A stretch of DNA of 64,000 nucleotides from Novosphingobium pentaromativorans US6-1 (lineage in GTDB: Bacteria; Pseudomonadota; Alphaproteobacteria; Sphingomonadales; Sphingomonadaceae), in NCBI RefSeq assembly GCF_000767465.1, contig NZ_CP009294.1, positions 62,001 to 126,000 of the forward strand. Reading direction: 5' to 3'. Position numbers and translations under genes: made by a program. A model generated the notes under the pieces. It was not told the DNA's origin. It saw nothing but the letters and a program-made list of their open reading frames with translations, and made no database searches. Of the stretch, positions 53,088-61,941 are shown one piece after another; position 1 is the stretch's first letter, and each line of letters begins with the position of its first letter.

Positions 53088-53291
53088 TCAGAAAAACCCG
53101 GTGCGCCGCCCATAGGAGAGGTCGCTTGGCGCCGTATCGCCAAGCGCAGAACGGCGTACACTGAGCGTCACACTGCCCTCACCGCGGGCGCGCAGGTGCA
53201 GGTCGCGCAGTTCGAGGCCGTTGCGCTCGGCCCAGTCGCGCGCATCGGCTTCGCTGGCAAAATCACCGATTTCCTGGTGGTCATAGGACAT
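53088..53291 (-). CDS. Small hypothetical protein downstream of traI
   Basis: A 67-aa soluble protein starting MSYDHQEIGDFASEADARDW, ending in SVRRSALGDTAPSDLSYGRR. It lies 48 bp after the traI stop in the same direction. GGAGACCC upstream of the ATG at 53291 serves as ribosome site. No domain recognised. Confidence 0.6.
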   Translation of the reverse strand: MSYDHQEIGDFASEADARDWAERNGLELRDLHLRARGEGSVTLSVRRSALGDTAPSDLSYGRRTGFF

Positions 53292-53339
53292 GAGTTGGGT
53301 CTCCTTGGCAGGTGGATAGATTTGGGGCAGGGGCGCCAC

Positions 53340-56300
53340 TCACAGGTCGAGCCCCAGCGACTTTTCCGGAACGGGAAGCTGGCGCACTTGCGCTTCGGGC
53401 CGGGGACCAAGCACCGCATCGAGCTTGGCCCTGAGCTCCGGACTCATCTTCAGGTCTGGCACTTGGCGCGCATCGGTCGGGTTCGCGGGCGGCTTGTCCA
53501 CCTCGATCCGGCCGGTCGCTTCGAGCGCCGAGGTCTTGTTACCCGGCGTGCGGTCGAGCTGAAACTTGAGCGCGGCAAGGTCGTTGGTGACCACATGCAT
53601 GTCGTCAGTGGCACGCGTGTTGAGCACGTTCTGCGTGCGCTGGGTGGCAAGGTTGCGCTGGCTTGAGGATATGACCTCGATCGCCCGCGCAATAGTCACG
53701 CCCTGCGCCATATGGGCATTGAGAGCATAGCCCAGGTCAAGCCGACGCAGCATCGGGTCGCCGGCGGGCAGGGTGACCTGCCGCCTGTCGGAAAGCTCCA
53801 GCGTGACCGCATCCTTCGATGTTGCCAGCACCGTGGCATAGGTCGACTTGGCAATATCGCGGCTAGCGTCCTTGTCGCGCCAGAACACGGTATCGCCGTC
53901 GTGCAGGCGCAGATCCTTCTGTTCGTAGAGCCCGAGCCGGTCGAAACGGTGCTGCGGATCGAGCCGGTCGGGATCGATGAGTTTTGTGCGGCCTTCGCGC
54001 TCGAGCATGACCTTGCCGTCGCGGCGCACATCGCGGACAGTGTATTCGCCCTTGCCCAGCCCCAGTTCGCGCACCTCCATGCGCGCTTCGAGCACCTGAC
54101 CAGCGCGATAGGTCGACGCAAAGCGCATTTCTTCGCGGGTGGTGTTGGCGCTTTGCAGCACCTTGAGCGCCACGCCTTCGCCTTTGAGCGTGCCCTCACG
54201 CAGCAAGCCGGCCTGGACCAGCGCATTGATCTGCGCGCGATCGTCGCGCCCGGCGGTAAAGATCGCGGTCTGCCCGCGCCGATCGGGCGGCAGGGAGAGC
54301 CAGAGATCGGCTGCCGCCGCGACATGGTCCTTGCCCGCTTCGGTGACCTTGCCGTGCGAAGCCAGGAGGTCGAGCGCAAGGCTGGCATGACCTTCGTTCG
54401 ACAATCCCGCGACCGCGAGCAGCAGCGGCGAGTTCTTCTGGCGGATATTTTCGTCCATCCGCACGGTTGCGTGGCCCGCGCTTTGCGAGACCGCGAACAT
54501 TTTGCCCTGTTCGATCGCCGACAATTGCTGACGGTCGCCCATGAACGGCGCCTTGGCGAGATCGAGCCGCTCGGCGATCGCGATGACCGAAAGCATGTCG
54601 CGCGAGGAGACCATCGAGGACTCGTCGGTGACAACGACGGTGTCCCTGAGCTCAGCCTTCGCCGCCTCGAACCGCTCGCCTTCCCCGCGCGCTGCGGCCG
54701 AGCCATAAGTGCTGACGAACCGCGCGATGGTATAGGCCTCGATCCCGGCCGCCTGCATCTCGTCGACCGACATCGCCTGACTGCCGCCGCCGCGCAGGTC
54801 AGCAACCATCTTGTTCTGGAAGGCAAGGCCAACGAGGCGCACGCCGTCTTCGGCCAGCACCTTCGCTACCGCGCCAAGCAGGGTCGACTTGCCCGCGCCA
54901 GCCACGCCCTGGATGTTGAGAAACCGGTCCTCGCCCGACAGGACCGCGACGCCTGCCGACAGCTGCCCGGCATTGAGTTGCCAGTCCTCGGCCCCTGCGC
55001 GTTCGCGTCCCAGTTCGCGCGCGGCCTGCTGCAAGCGTTCGACCGCCACGTCGGGCGCCATGAACGCGCGGCCATTTCCGGCACCGGCATCGATGCGGTC
55101 GAGAATCTGCTGCTCGCGCGCCAGCGCCTCGGGTGTTGTCACGAGATCAAAATGCCCGTCGAGACGGTCGGACTTTCCGGGAATGAGCTGACCGCTCTCG
55201 ATCAGCTGCCCGATACGCTCGATCACCGCCTCGCCTTCTAGCCCCCTGATCTGGAAGCCCAGCGCAGCGGAAAGGATCGCATGCGGACTGAACGCCGCCT
55301 CGCGTTCGGAGAGATGCCGGATCGCCGAAGCGGTCGCATGCTGCGCCTTGATCGTCTCTGCCGAAAGGAACAGCGCCGCGGGTCCGGATGCGGCGAGATC
55401 GCTAGGCAGTCTTAGAGCAGCCGATATGCGTGTCGTGACTTCGGCAAAGGCCTGGCTTGCAGTCTCGCGCATGGTGGGGCGAGCCTGCGTTGCAGCGCGT
55501 TCCTGCGCTTCGGCAACCAGCGCCTTGCCATCGAACCCCAGTTCCGCCGCACGCGCCTGCCAGCCTTCGACCAGCGCTTGTCGGTCGGCGACATCGAGCT
55601 TGGGATCGCGGGTGTAAAGCGTGATCTGTTTCTTGGTGGCGAGCCTCGTGGCGCCGGTCTCCGCGATCTTCGCCTCGATCTCGGCAGTGCGCGTGGAGAA
55701 GGCCTTGATGACCTCTTTGGGCACCCCCTTGATCTCGAAGGCCCCATGCTTGCCAGACGCCTCGGTCTCGTATCCCAGCCTCTGCAACCGGGCGCGAAAC
55801 GCGGCGTGGTAGAACTGCCCGATGGTGGTGTTGTTCTTCCAGATCTCGCCGTTCCACAGCGCCTTCCAGTTGCCCTTCAGATCGCGCGTCAGGTTGGCGA
55901 CGACGGCGTGGACATGGCCTTGCGGATCGAGCGCGCGGCTCGTGTCGTGAGCGAACAGGGCATAGACGAGATTGCCGGTCTTTTCGGGTTCGCCATTGCG
56001 GTTGCGCTCGTAGTTGCGCGCTTCGGCAAGGCGCTTTTCGACAAGCTGGCTCATGGTCGATTTGACTGCGACAAGATGTGCATCGAGGATGCGCTTGTCG
56101 CCAGTTACCAGCGCCAGGATCGATGCGGACTTGGGCATCGAAAAGGTGAGATCGAGACCCAGCCTGCGCCCCTCGACCTGCCCCACCATCTCGCCACTGG
56201 GCAGCTTGCCGCCGAGCACCGCTTCGAACGCATCCCGACCCACGTCGCCTTCCAGCCCAAGCAGCCGCGCACCTTCGCCGCCCCAGACCCCGGCTTCCGC

Positions 56301-56384
56301 GTTCTCTTCAGCCGTGTAGTAATTGTCGTTCGCGAAATAGTCGGCTGCGCCGCCTGCGGACCGAACCGGTGCGATCGAATGCAT
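53340..56384 (-). CDS. traI: MobF-family conjugative relaxase/helicase TraI
   Basis: A 1014-aa DNA nickase-helicase of the TrwC/TraI type. The relaxase domain starts SAGGAADYFANDNYYTAEEN and contains the metal-binding His cluster in DPQGHVHAVVANLT near residue 157. Catalytic Tyr candidates are the N-terminal ones near residues 22-23, though the usual YY pair is shifted. The helicase part has Walker A NIQGVAGAGKSTLLGAVAK near 490, Walker B VVTDESSMVS and a late GYALNAHMAQGVT motif. It is shorter than F TraI (1756 aa). It starts 5 bp after traD. Confidence 0.95.
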   Translation of the reverse strand: MHSIAPVRSAGGAADYFANDNYYTAEENAEAGVWGGEGARLLGLEGDVGRDAFEAVLGGKLPSGEMVGQVEGRRLGLDLTFSMPKSASILALVTGDKRILDAHLVAVKSTMSQLVEKRLAEARNYERNRNGEPEKTGNLVYALFAHDTSRALDPQGHVHAVVANLTRDLKGNWKALWNGEIWKNNTTIGQFYHAAFRARLQRLGYETEASGKHGAFEIKGVPKEVIKAFSTRTAEIEAKIAETGATRLATKKQITLYTRDPKLDVADRQALVEGWQARAAELGFDGKALVAEAQERAATQARPTMRETASQAFAEVTTRISAALRLPSDLAASGPAALFLSAETIKAQHATASAIRHLSEREAAFSPHAILSAALGFQIRGLEGEAVIERIGQLIESGQLIPGKSDRLDGHFDLVTTPEALAREQQILDRIDAGAGNGRAFMAPDVAVERLQQAARELGRERAGAEDWQLNAGQLSAGVAVLSGEDRFLNIQGVAGAGKSTLLGAVAKVLAEDGVRLVGLAFQNKMVADLRGGGSQAMSVDEMQAAGIEAYTIARFVSTYGSAAARGEGERFEAAKAELRDTVVVTDESSMVSSRDMLSVIAIAERLDLAKAPFMGDRQQLSAIEQGKMFAVSQSAGHATVRMDENIRQKNSPLLLAVAGLSNEGHASLALDLLASHGKVTEAGKDHVAAAADLWLSLPPDRRGQTAIFTAGRDDRAQINALVQAGLLREGTLKGEGVALKVLQSANTTREEMRFASTYRAGQVLEARMEVRELGLGKGEYTVRDVRRDGKVMLEREGRTKLIDPDRLDPQHRFDRLGLYEQKDLRLHDGDTVFWRDKDASRDIAKSTYATVLATSKDAVTLELSDRRQVTLPAGDPMLRRLDLGYALNAHMAQGVTIARAIEVISSSQRNLATQRTQNVLNTRATDDMHVVTNDLAALKFQLDRTPGNKTSALEATGRIEVDKPPANPTDARQVPDLKMSPELRAKLDAVLGPRPEAQVRQLPVPEKSLGLDL

Positions 56385-56389
56385 CGCCG

Positions 56390-58732
56390 TTACATCCCGA
56401 TGCCGTCATCGGCATCGAGTCCGGGCAATTGGGCTTCGCCTGGACCGGCTGCGGTGCGCTCGATTCCGCGTTCGGGTTCGAGCGCTTCGGAGAGCTCGCG
56501 CGTCGTTTGCGAGACTTGCTTGCCCTTGCCAACTGCCTTCGCGTTCACGTGAGGGCGAGAGGCAGTTTCATCGGCGCGCTGCATGGCAGACGGTTCGGCT
56601 TCGGGCATACCCGGACGATAGCTCATCGCGCGCGACAGGCTGCTGGCGACAGGTGGATTGTCGCCACTGTCCTGGCTCCCTAGCTGGGCCGGTTCGTCTT
56701 CGTCCGCGGATGCCTCAAGAGCAGACTCCCGGTCGTCGTCCGGCTCCATCTCCGGCTCGGGCGCGGGCGCATCGCGGGTCTCGCGCCCGCCTGTATCCGG
56801 ATCGCCCTGATCCTCCTCGTCAGCCTCTTCAGCAAATTCGATCGGCTCGACATTCTCGCGCAGGACATAGCCTTCGGCGACACTCGGGTAGTCCTTCCAG
56901 GAAAGCCTGATCCGCGCGGCATCGAAGCCTTCGGGAAAGACCAGAAAGCCGCGCAACGACGGAAGCTTCATGATGTCGTCGGGCAGCACCAGGGGCTGGA
57001 CTTCGCTTCGCGGGGTGATCGTCGCGGCATCGCGAATGTTCGAATAGCCGTAGCTGTATGCCTCATCCATCATGCGCACTTCGCGGTGGCCGATGAAATC
57101 CGAACAATGCTCGGCGGTATCGCGATCGGCGGCGGCAAGGATGAGCTTGGTGCGCGCGAGCGAAGCCAGGTTCTGCGCGCCTTCCTTGCCATAGGTTTCG
57201 GCAAGCTTGGCGAAGCTGTGGATGCCCAGCACGAAGGCTCCGCCGAACCCGCGCGCGGTCTGCAGCCCGTCCTCGATGGCTGGCAGGCGGTGGAGCGCGT
57301 GAACCTCGTCGAAGAAGAACCAGGTGCGCAAGTCGCGCGTGCGCGGCAGGCGCATCAGCGTGTGTACCGCAAGGTTCATCCAGAGCGAGAGCAGCGCGCG
57401 ATTGAGCACCAGTTCATTGTGCGATGAGGTGATGAACAGGATCGATCCGGGCTGATCTGAGGCGCGGATCCAGTCGCAAATCGAGAAGGGCTCCTTCCCC
57501 TCGGGAAGGAAGCGCAGCGCCTGCGCATTGGTGTTGAATACCGCCCGGATCGATTCGGCCATCTTGGCTGCTTCGGGCGCGGTCAGCGGGTCGGCGACGG
57601 TATTCTCGAGCAGCTTGTGGACCTCCTTGAGGTCGGCCATCATCAGCCGGCTTGCCAGTGCCTGGTTGGTCGCCTTGCCGAGCTTGATCAGGCGCATGCA
57701 GGTCTCGACAAAGAGCGTGCGCGCCGCCAGCATCCAGAAGGGTTCGGCCCCGCCGCCATCGGCGGGCAGGAGGGCCGCGGCAATGCCGGTAAAGTCTGCA
57801 TGGTTCTTCGCTTCGGCAAACACCGACCAGGACGGGCAGCGCTCGTCCATGGGATTGAGAATCGTGTCCGTCTCGGGGTTGTAGAAGGCCTCGACATAGG
57901 CGCCGGTGAGATCGAAGACGACGGCCCGGTCGCGGCGTTTGCGCATCTGCGCGATCAGCGCGCGCATCTGCGTCGTCTTGCCGGTTCCGGTCGATCCGAT
58001 CATCATCGTGTGCGCCTGTTCGGTGCGCCAGGGGAAGGGCACACCGGCGAGCGAATAGGCATGATGGATGCCTGCTGCCTTGCGCGTCGCCAACGGCATC
58101 GCCAGCACCTCGTCCATGGTCCTTCCCGGCAAGCGTTCGGCGACTTCCTGGGCGAGTGCGGCGCGGTTGTGATCGGTGATGACGGATGCAAGATCGGCAG
58201 CATCGACAAGCATGGCGCCGCGCTGGTGACGCTCTTCGAGGATCGACTTTCCGCGCCGCCGGGAGAAGTCGACGAACCAGATCGAAAGCGGCACGGCGAC
58301 GAAAAGCGAGATGAACAACGAACCCCGTATCGCGCGCATCATCCGCTCCCAGGCAACAGCGACATCGGGGTGCGAAGCAACCATGCCGATGGGGGCGGGA
58401 ACGACCTCTCCCGATGGCAGGGTGAGGTTGATCACCTTGGCATCGGAGAACTCCATGAACTGCCATCCGGCGGCATAGATGCGCATGCCGATCATCTGCA
58501 CTTCTTGGCTCTCAAGCCGCAGCGCCAGGACCACCGAAAGCACGCCGAGGAAGGTGAAGAACCAGACCAGAAACGGAAGCCGTGCCGACGCGAACCACAT
58601 CAGGAATTCATGGGTGATGAGCTGCGAGCCGCGGGTGAAGTCGCCGGCATTGCGCGGCATGTTGCCGCGCGCCGAATGATGCTGCAGCTTGCCCGGGCGG
58701 CGGCGGTCGGACCAGGTGTCAGGCCGCGCCAC
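56390..58732 (-). CDS. traD: Type IV coupling protein TraD (VirD4 family)
   Basis: A 780-aa DNA-translocating ATPase linking relaxosome and channel. It has two N-terminal membrane helices (FLVWFFTFLGVLSVVLALRL and SLFISLFVAVPLSIWFVDF), Walker A MIGSTGTGKTTQMRALIAQM, Walker B TWFFFDEVHALHRLPAIEDG, and an acidic disordered C-terminus as in F TraD. The GTG at 58732 is chosen because GGAGG lies 5 nt upstream and the residues it adds (RRRPGKLQHHSARGNMPRN) look genuine; an ATG at 58660 is the alternative. It overlaps the ribbon-helix-helix gene by 14 bp. Confidence 0.93.
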   Translation of the reverse strand: MARPDTWSDRRRPGKLQHHSARGNMPRNAGDFTRGSQLITHEFLMWFASARLPFLVWFFTFLGVLSVVLALRLESQEVQMIGMRIYAAGWQFMEFSDAKVINLTLPSGEVVPAPIGMVASHPDVAVAWERMMRAIRGSLFISLFVAVPLSIWFVDFSRRRGKSILEERHQRGAMLVDAADLASVITDHNRAALAQEVAERLPGRTMDEVLAMPLATRKAAGIHHAYSLAGVPFPWRTEQAHTMMIGSTGTGKTTQMRALIAQMRKRRDRAVVFDLTGAYVEAFYNPETDTILNPMDERCPSWSVFAEAKNHADFTGIAAALLPADGGGAEPFWMLAARTLFVETCMRLIKLGKATNQALASRLMMADLKEVHKLLENTVADPLTAPEAAKMAESIRAVFNTNAQALRFLPEGKEPFSICDWIRASDQPGSILFITSSHNELVLNRALLSLWMNLAVHTLMRLPRTRDLRTWFFFDEVHALHRLPAIEDGLQTARGFGGAFVLGIHSFAKLAETYGKEGAQNLASLARTKLILAAADRDTAEHCSDFIGHREVRMMDEAYSYGYSNIRDAATITPRSEVQPLVLPDDIMKLPSLRGFLVFPEGFDAARIRLSWKDYPSVAEGYVLRENVEPIEFAEEADEEDQGDPDTGGRETRDAPAPEPEMEPDDDRESALEASADEDEPAQLGSQDSGDNPPVASSLSRAMSYRPGMPEAEPSAMQRADETASRPHVNAKAVGKGKQVSQTTRELSEALEPERGIERTAAGPGEAQLPGLDADDGIGM

Positions 58733-59009
58733 AAAGCGCCTCCATCCGGGCCTCGGCTTCGGCGAGAAGTTCGCCGTGCACATCGGTATATTGGCGCTGG
58801 ATAATGAGGTCGAGCGCGAGGAAGAGATACTCGAGCGAGAATTGCCGCCGCCGGTCGAGTTCGGAAGCGCCCGCGACGCCATCGAGAAAATGTTCAAGCG
58901 CGATTCGCACGAGATTGGAGCGGGAGGTCTTTTGCGCTTCGGCAGCGGCCTTGGCCGCTTCGGCAATCGGCTGCGGCAACCGCACCGAAATCAGAACCGT
59001 ATCTGTCAT
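58719..59009 (-). CDS. Ribbon-helix-helix DNA-binding protein upstream of traD
   Basis: A 96-aa protein with a ribbon-helix-helix N-terminus (VLISVRLPQPIAEAAKAAAE, QKTSRSNLVRIALEHFLDGV) and an acidic helical tail. By position, first in the traD-traI operon and beside the candidate oriT, it is the likely TraY/MobC-type relaxosome accessory. ATG with AAGGGG 6 nt upstream. Confidence 0.78.
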   Translation of the reverse strand: MTDTVLISVRLPQPIAEAAKAAAEAQKTSRSNLVRIALEHFLDGVAGASELDRRRQFSLEYLFLALDLIIQRQYTDVHGELLAEAEARMEALCGAA

Positions 59010-59483
59010 CGCCAACCCCTTCGAAAAGGGCCTGGCGGGAATTGCGCGAGGGAGAATTTAGGCTATCGCAAAGAGGGTGGCAAGCGAAAGGTCGCAGGCA
59101 GCGGGGCGTATCACATCGTATTACGCCCGAAATGGCGTAGTTCTGCCGCTTCAGAAGCTCCTGGCCAGCATGTAATATACCCGAATACAAGAAGCATTGC
59201 GCGTAAACATACTGCTTTTGGCCATTCTTAAAACTGCACCGCAGTGTACGGTCTGCAACTCTTCCCCTCAATCCGATGCCATGTGTCTGGTGGGTGGTTT
59301 CTGGTCTTTGATGCGCATAGAGTCGAGCCTTGACCGCTTGTCCTGGAGCCAAGAAACGCCGCTGATTACAGGACGGGCAGCACAATTTATTTGCAGGGCC
59401 GATGGCACAGGGCTTGCCACTAACAGCGCTGCTTGGAATCCTCGCGCACGGGAGGTTTCAGCGCCAACCCACGAGGTATCATC
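59010..59483. other. Candidate origin of transfer (oriT) region
   Basis: A 474-bp non-coding stretch upstream of the relaxosome operon. At 59104-59139 the hexamer GGCGTA appears three times in alternating orientation: GGGCGTA at 59104-59110, inverted TACGCCC at 59122-59128 and GGCGTA at 59134-59139. This gives two mutually exclusive hairpins, a layout seen at relaxase-binding sites. The segment GCGTATCACATC resembles MobF nic sites only loosely. No nic position is claimed. Confidence 0.5.
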
Positions 59484-59711
59484 ATGGCCAGGAAAGGAAG
59501 TCTTGAAGCGGAACGACAGGCGATCGCAAAGGAGCGGAGTGCACTGGAAGCGCGCGAAGCGAAGCTGCGGGAAAGCGAGCAGGTTGCCATGGCCGAACTG
59601 TTGAGGAAGTCAGCACTCGGCAAGGCTCCGTTTGAGAGGGTTGAAGCATTCTTCGCCGCTCTTGGAAAGCTCGGCCTGGACGAAGCGGAGAAGCGCCTGC
59701 GGGCAAGCTGA
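59484..59711 (+). CDS. Small helical protein, unknown
   Basis: A 75-aa protein with a long charged coiled-coil helix (LEAERQAIAKERSALEAREA) and a C-terminal segment FERVEAFFAALGKLGLDEAE. CGAGG lies before the ATG at 59484. Followed by a good terminator. It is on the opposite strand from its neighbours and next to the candidate oriT. Small proteins like this are common on such plasmids; the function is unknown. Confidence 0.68.
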   Translation: MARKGSLEAERQAIAKERSALEAREAKLRESEQVAMAELLRKSALGKAPFERVEAFFAALGKLGLDEAEKRLRAS

Positions 59712-59731
59712 AACCGGTCTCGGCAGAGACC

Positions 59732-59768
59732 AGCGCAGCCGGGGCTCGATGCCTCGGCTGCGCTTTAT
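59732..59768 (+). terminator. Rho-independent terminator after the small helical gene
   Basis: Perfect 10-bp stem AGCGCAGCCG with its complement CGGCTGCGCT, a 13-nt loop, then TTTAT. Only a short T-tract, but position is right (20 bp after the stop). Confidence 0.7.
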
Positions 59769-59778
59769 CTGGACACGC

Positions 59779-59820
59779 AAAAAAGGGGGCCGGAGAGCCC
59801 CTTGTCGGTGCCCTCCGGCG
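59779..59820 (-). terminator. Rho-independent terminator for the 103-aa minus-strand gene
   Basis: On the minus strand a GCCGGAG/CTCCGGC stem is followed by CCCCTTTTTT. It lies 20 bp past the stop of the minus-strand gene. Confidence 0.72.
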
Positions 59821-59838
59821 CTGCGGCGGATGATCATT

Positions 59839-60150
59839 TCAGAACGGGCAATCCGCGTCCCAGTCTGGATCCATCACCACGCTCATGAAGCTTGCGGCGC
59901 GGGCGATGTTCGCTTCGTCGAAGTCGTCGGCCATCATGCCCGGGACGGAATGGACGATCCGGTCGATCAGGTCCTGGGGCAGGGCGTTGTAGTCGCCTTC
60001 GTCGATGGCGCTGAAGGAACCGTCGTCGTTCTCGATCACGTGGCTGTCGAAGAAGCTGTGCTGGGCGCGGATAGTCGCGGCGCGGACCGCGGCGTCATAG
60101 CTGATGGGGTCAAAAGCCGGGATGTCGAGGGACTTGGTAAGTGCGTTCAT
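59839..60150 (-). CDS. Acidic small protein (103 aa), unknown
   Basis: An acidic soluble protein. MNALTKSLDIPAFDPISYDA begins it, HVIENDDGSFSAIDEGDYNA lies centrally and FMSVVMDPDWDADCPF ends it. AGGAGG 7 nt before the ATG. The ~100-200 bases ahead carry the same hairpin-bearing element found before the DUF2493 gene, so the two genes may share regulation. No fold recognised; a DNA-mimic or anti-restriction role is possible from the acidity but only a guess. Confidence 0.65.
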   Translation of the reverse strand: MNALTKSLDIPAFDPISYDAAVRAATIRAQHSFFDSHVIENDDGSFSAIDEGDYNALPQDLIDRIVHSVPGMMADDFDEANIARAASFMSVVMDPDWDADCPF

Positions 60151-60339
60151 GTGAGCCTCCTGTCAAAGGAATTGAAGAGGTCTCCTTCGGGATGGCCGAG
60201 CTTGGCCCGGGTCAGGAACGGGCCGCCCGCGGCCCGCCGCGCGAGCGGGGGTGGGGGAGCCGATTTTTTCGCCTTCTTCAGGCGCAAAAATTGGGGGAAC
60301 CGCCCTTCTTGACGCGGGCCAATGGCGGCCATCATGCTT
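60151..60339 (-). promoter_or_regulatory. Conserved hairpin element, copy 1, upstream of the 103-aa gene
   Basis: On the plus strand 60252-60302 reads TGGGGGAGCC-GATTTTTT, a short loop with GCC/GGC, then AAAAATTGGGGG-AACC. Downstream lie TTGACG, CCAAT and CATCATGCTTGG blocks that recur in copy 2. On the minus strand this is a leader ending 101 nt before the gene start. The stem has a G-U pair if transcribed on the plus strand and an A-C mismatch on the minus, so the strand is undecided. Confidence 0.6.
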
Positions 60340-60548
60340 GGAAGTCTGCGAGAGTGTTTAACCCTGTTAGGCAGCACCCCGGTGGTCCACGCGCGGGCAG
60401 CGCCTGCCCGGTCGATGCGAAGCCTTCGCGGCGTTCCTGGTTGCCGCATCGCCAGTAACGATGCTTCGGCGCCAGCAGGCCGTCAGGCCGTTACTGTCGG
60501 GGCAAGAAGCGAGCGAGCCGGGCCATCAAGGTGTGCGTCCCGATCGAC
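60340..60548. other. Short gap without recognised gene
   Basis: About 200 bp between the hairpin element and the terminator of the next minus-strand gene. Only weak open frames; nothing else noted. Confidence 0.4.
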
Positions 60549-60589
60549 AAAAAAGAAGGGCATCCAGCGGTGAGGCTGGACACCCTTCT
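60549..60589 (-). terminator. Rho-independent terminator after the DUF2493 gene
   Basis: Minus-strand hairpin with AGAAGGGTGTCCAGC and GCTGGATGCCCTTCT (one TG/TG internal mismatch) directly followed by TTTTT. It begins 27 bp after the stop. A strong terminator. Confidence 0.88.
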
Positions 60590-60616
60590 GGTTGATGCAA
60601 TCGGAGCAGGCCCCGC

Positions 60617-61672
60617 TCAGAACGGCGGGAGTTCATCGCCATTGACGGTGCCACATGCCGTGCGCTTCATTGCAGGCCGCTCAGCTTGCGTTGCCGCTTT
60701 GGCCCGCGCCGCCGGAGCCTCGTTCTGGACCGAAGAATCGCGCACGATGTGCAAGGGAACGCGGGCTTCACGCAGCCGGTCGGCAAGGTTCGCCTGGATG
60801 CCGCCGCCGCTGCACACCACCGCCTCGACAGGCTTGAAGGCGAGCATGCGGGCGTTGCGCTGATAGGGCGCCGAAGGTCCCCGCGAGGTATCGGGCCTGC
60901 ACAGGATAACCGGCACATTGTGGCGCGATGCCCAGGCTGCCGCGATCACGTCCGCGCCCTTGTTCTGGGCGGTCGTTGCCAGCGCCATTGACGGGACCCG
61001 GGCATGGATCGCATCGAGATAGTCTTCAACGAGGGCAATGTCGGTGAACTGCTGTCCGCCCGAAAACACCACGACGGGGCCGGTGGGTGCAAACTGTTCG
61101 CGCCGCTGCGCCTTCTGTGCCGCGAGATAGTCGCGCGCTTCGATCATCGAGGCATTGGTCTTGGACGAGACCCGCGAGCCCCGCACCGGCGAGAAGGGCC
61201 GACCGGTTTCGACTAGGTAAATCCGTGCGGCATGGTCACGCATGCACTCCATCGCATCGCGGCATTCGGCAAGGCTGCGGGCCTGCATGGTCAGGTCCTC
61301 AAGGTCGGTCGCATAGACCTCGCTCGGATCGTATTCGCGCAGCTTCTCCTGAAGCCGGTTCGCCATCGCATCCTCGCGGTCATCGAGGCGCTTGGCGACG
61401 ACATGGAAGCTGTTGGCCACGCCCCAGGCGACTTCGCTTGCGAAGTCTTCCATCCGGGTGTCACGGAACAGGTCGAAGACCGTTGCCAACATCATCTCGA
61501 TCGCCGCTTGCGCCACCTCGGGGTCGGGCATTTCGACAGCGCTCGGCTCATGCTCGATCGAGAGCTTGGCCATCTCGGTCTGCTCCATGAATGCCCGGGC
61601 GTAGTCGGGCGTGGCGATTTCGCGCGCATAGTGTTCGGCAAGGTCGGCGAAGTTCGAGAAACGGTCCGTCAT
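60617..61672 (-). CDS. DUF2493 (SLOG-fold) domain protein
   Basis: A 351-aa protein. The N-terminal ~200 residues are helical (MTDRFSNFADLAEHYAREIA) and unrecognised. The C-terminal part is a DUF2493/SLOG nucleotide-binding fold: VVVFSGGQQFTDIALVEDYL, ALATTAQNKGADVIAAAWAS and HNVPVILCRPDT, with VEAVVCSGGGIQANLADRL. SLOG proteins bind nucleotide-derived ligands, and some function in plasmid or defence contexts. The ATG at 61672 has GGAGG upstream. It is cleanly terminated by the strong hairpin downstream. Confidence 0.8.
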   Translation of the reverse strand: MTDRFSNFADLAEHYAREIATPDYARAFMEQTEMAKLSIEHEPSAVEMPDPEVAQAAIEMMLATVFDLFRDTRMEDFASEVAWGVANSFHVVAKRLDDREDAMANRLQEKLREYDPSEVYATDLEDLTMQARSLAECRDAMECMRDHAARIYLVETGRPFSPVRGSRVSSKTNASMIEARDYLAAQKAQRREQFAPTGPVVVFSGGQQFTDIALVEDYLDAIHARVPSMALATTAQNKGADVIAAAWASRHNVPVILCRPDTSRGPSAPYQRNARMLAFKPVEAVVCSGGGIQANLADRLREARVPLHIVRDSSVQNEAPAARAKAATQAERPAMKRTACGTVNGDELPPF

Positions 61673-61900
61673 GATAACCTCCAAAAGGAATTTTCTCTCA
61701 TCACGCTGATGAAAGATGCCCATCGGAAGGACGCCGGAGTCAGGCAGTCAGGGACGGCGGCGCGCACGCGCTGCTGCCGCGTGTCGCGGGCGTGGGGGGA
61801 GCCGATTTTTGCTCGCAAGGCGCTAGCCGCAGCAAGCCAAAATCGGGGGGCACCCGCGATCCTTGACGGCCGCCAATCTCCCAGGCGTCATGCTATGGCG
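61673..61900 (-). promoter_or_regulatory. Conserved hairpin element, copy 2, upstream of the DUF2493 gene
   Basis: The plus strand at 61792-61857 reads GTGGGGGGAGCCGATTTTTG, a longer loop, then GCAAGCC-AAAATCGGGGGG-CACC. The blocks CTTGACG, CCAAT and TCATGCTATGG follow at similar spacing to copy 1. The outer stem pairs perfectly here. It ends 119 nt before the start codon of the minus-strand gene, comparable with 101 nt in copy 1. Confidence 0.6.
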
Positions 61901-61941
61901 ATGCTGATTTCGCTCAGCCACCGAAATGAGAGAGAGATTAC

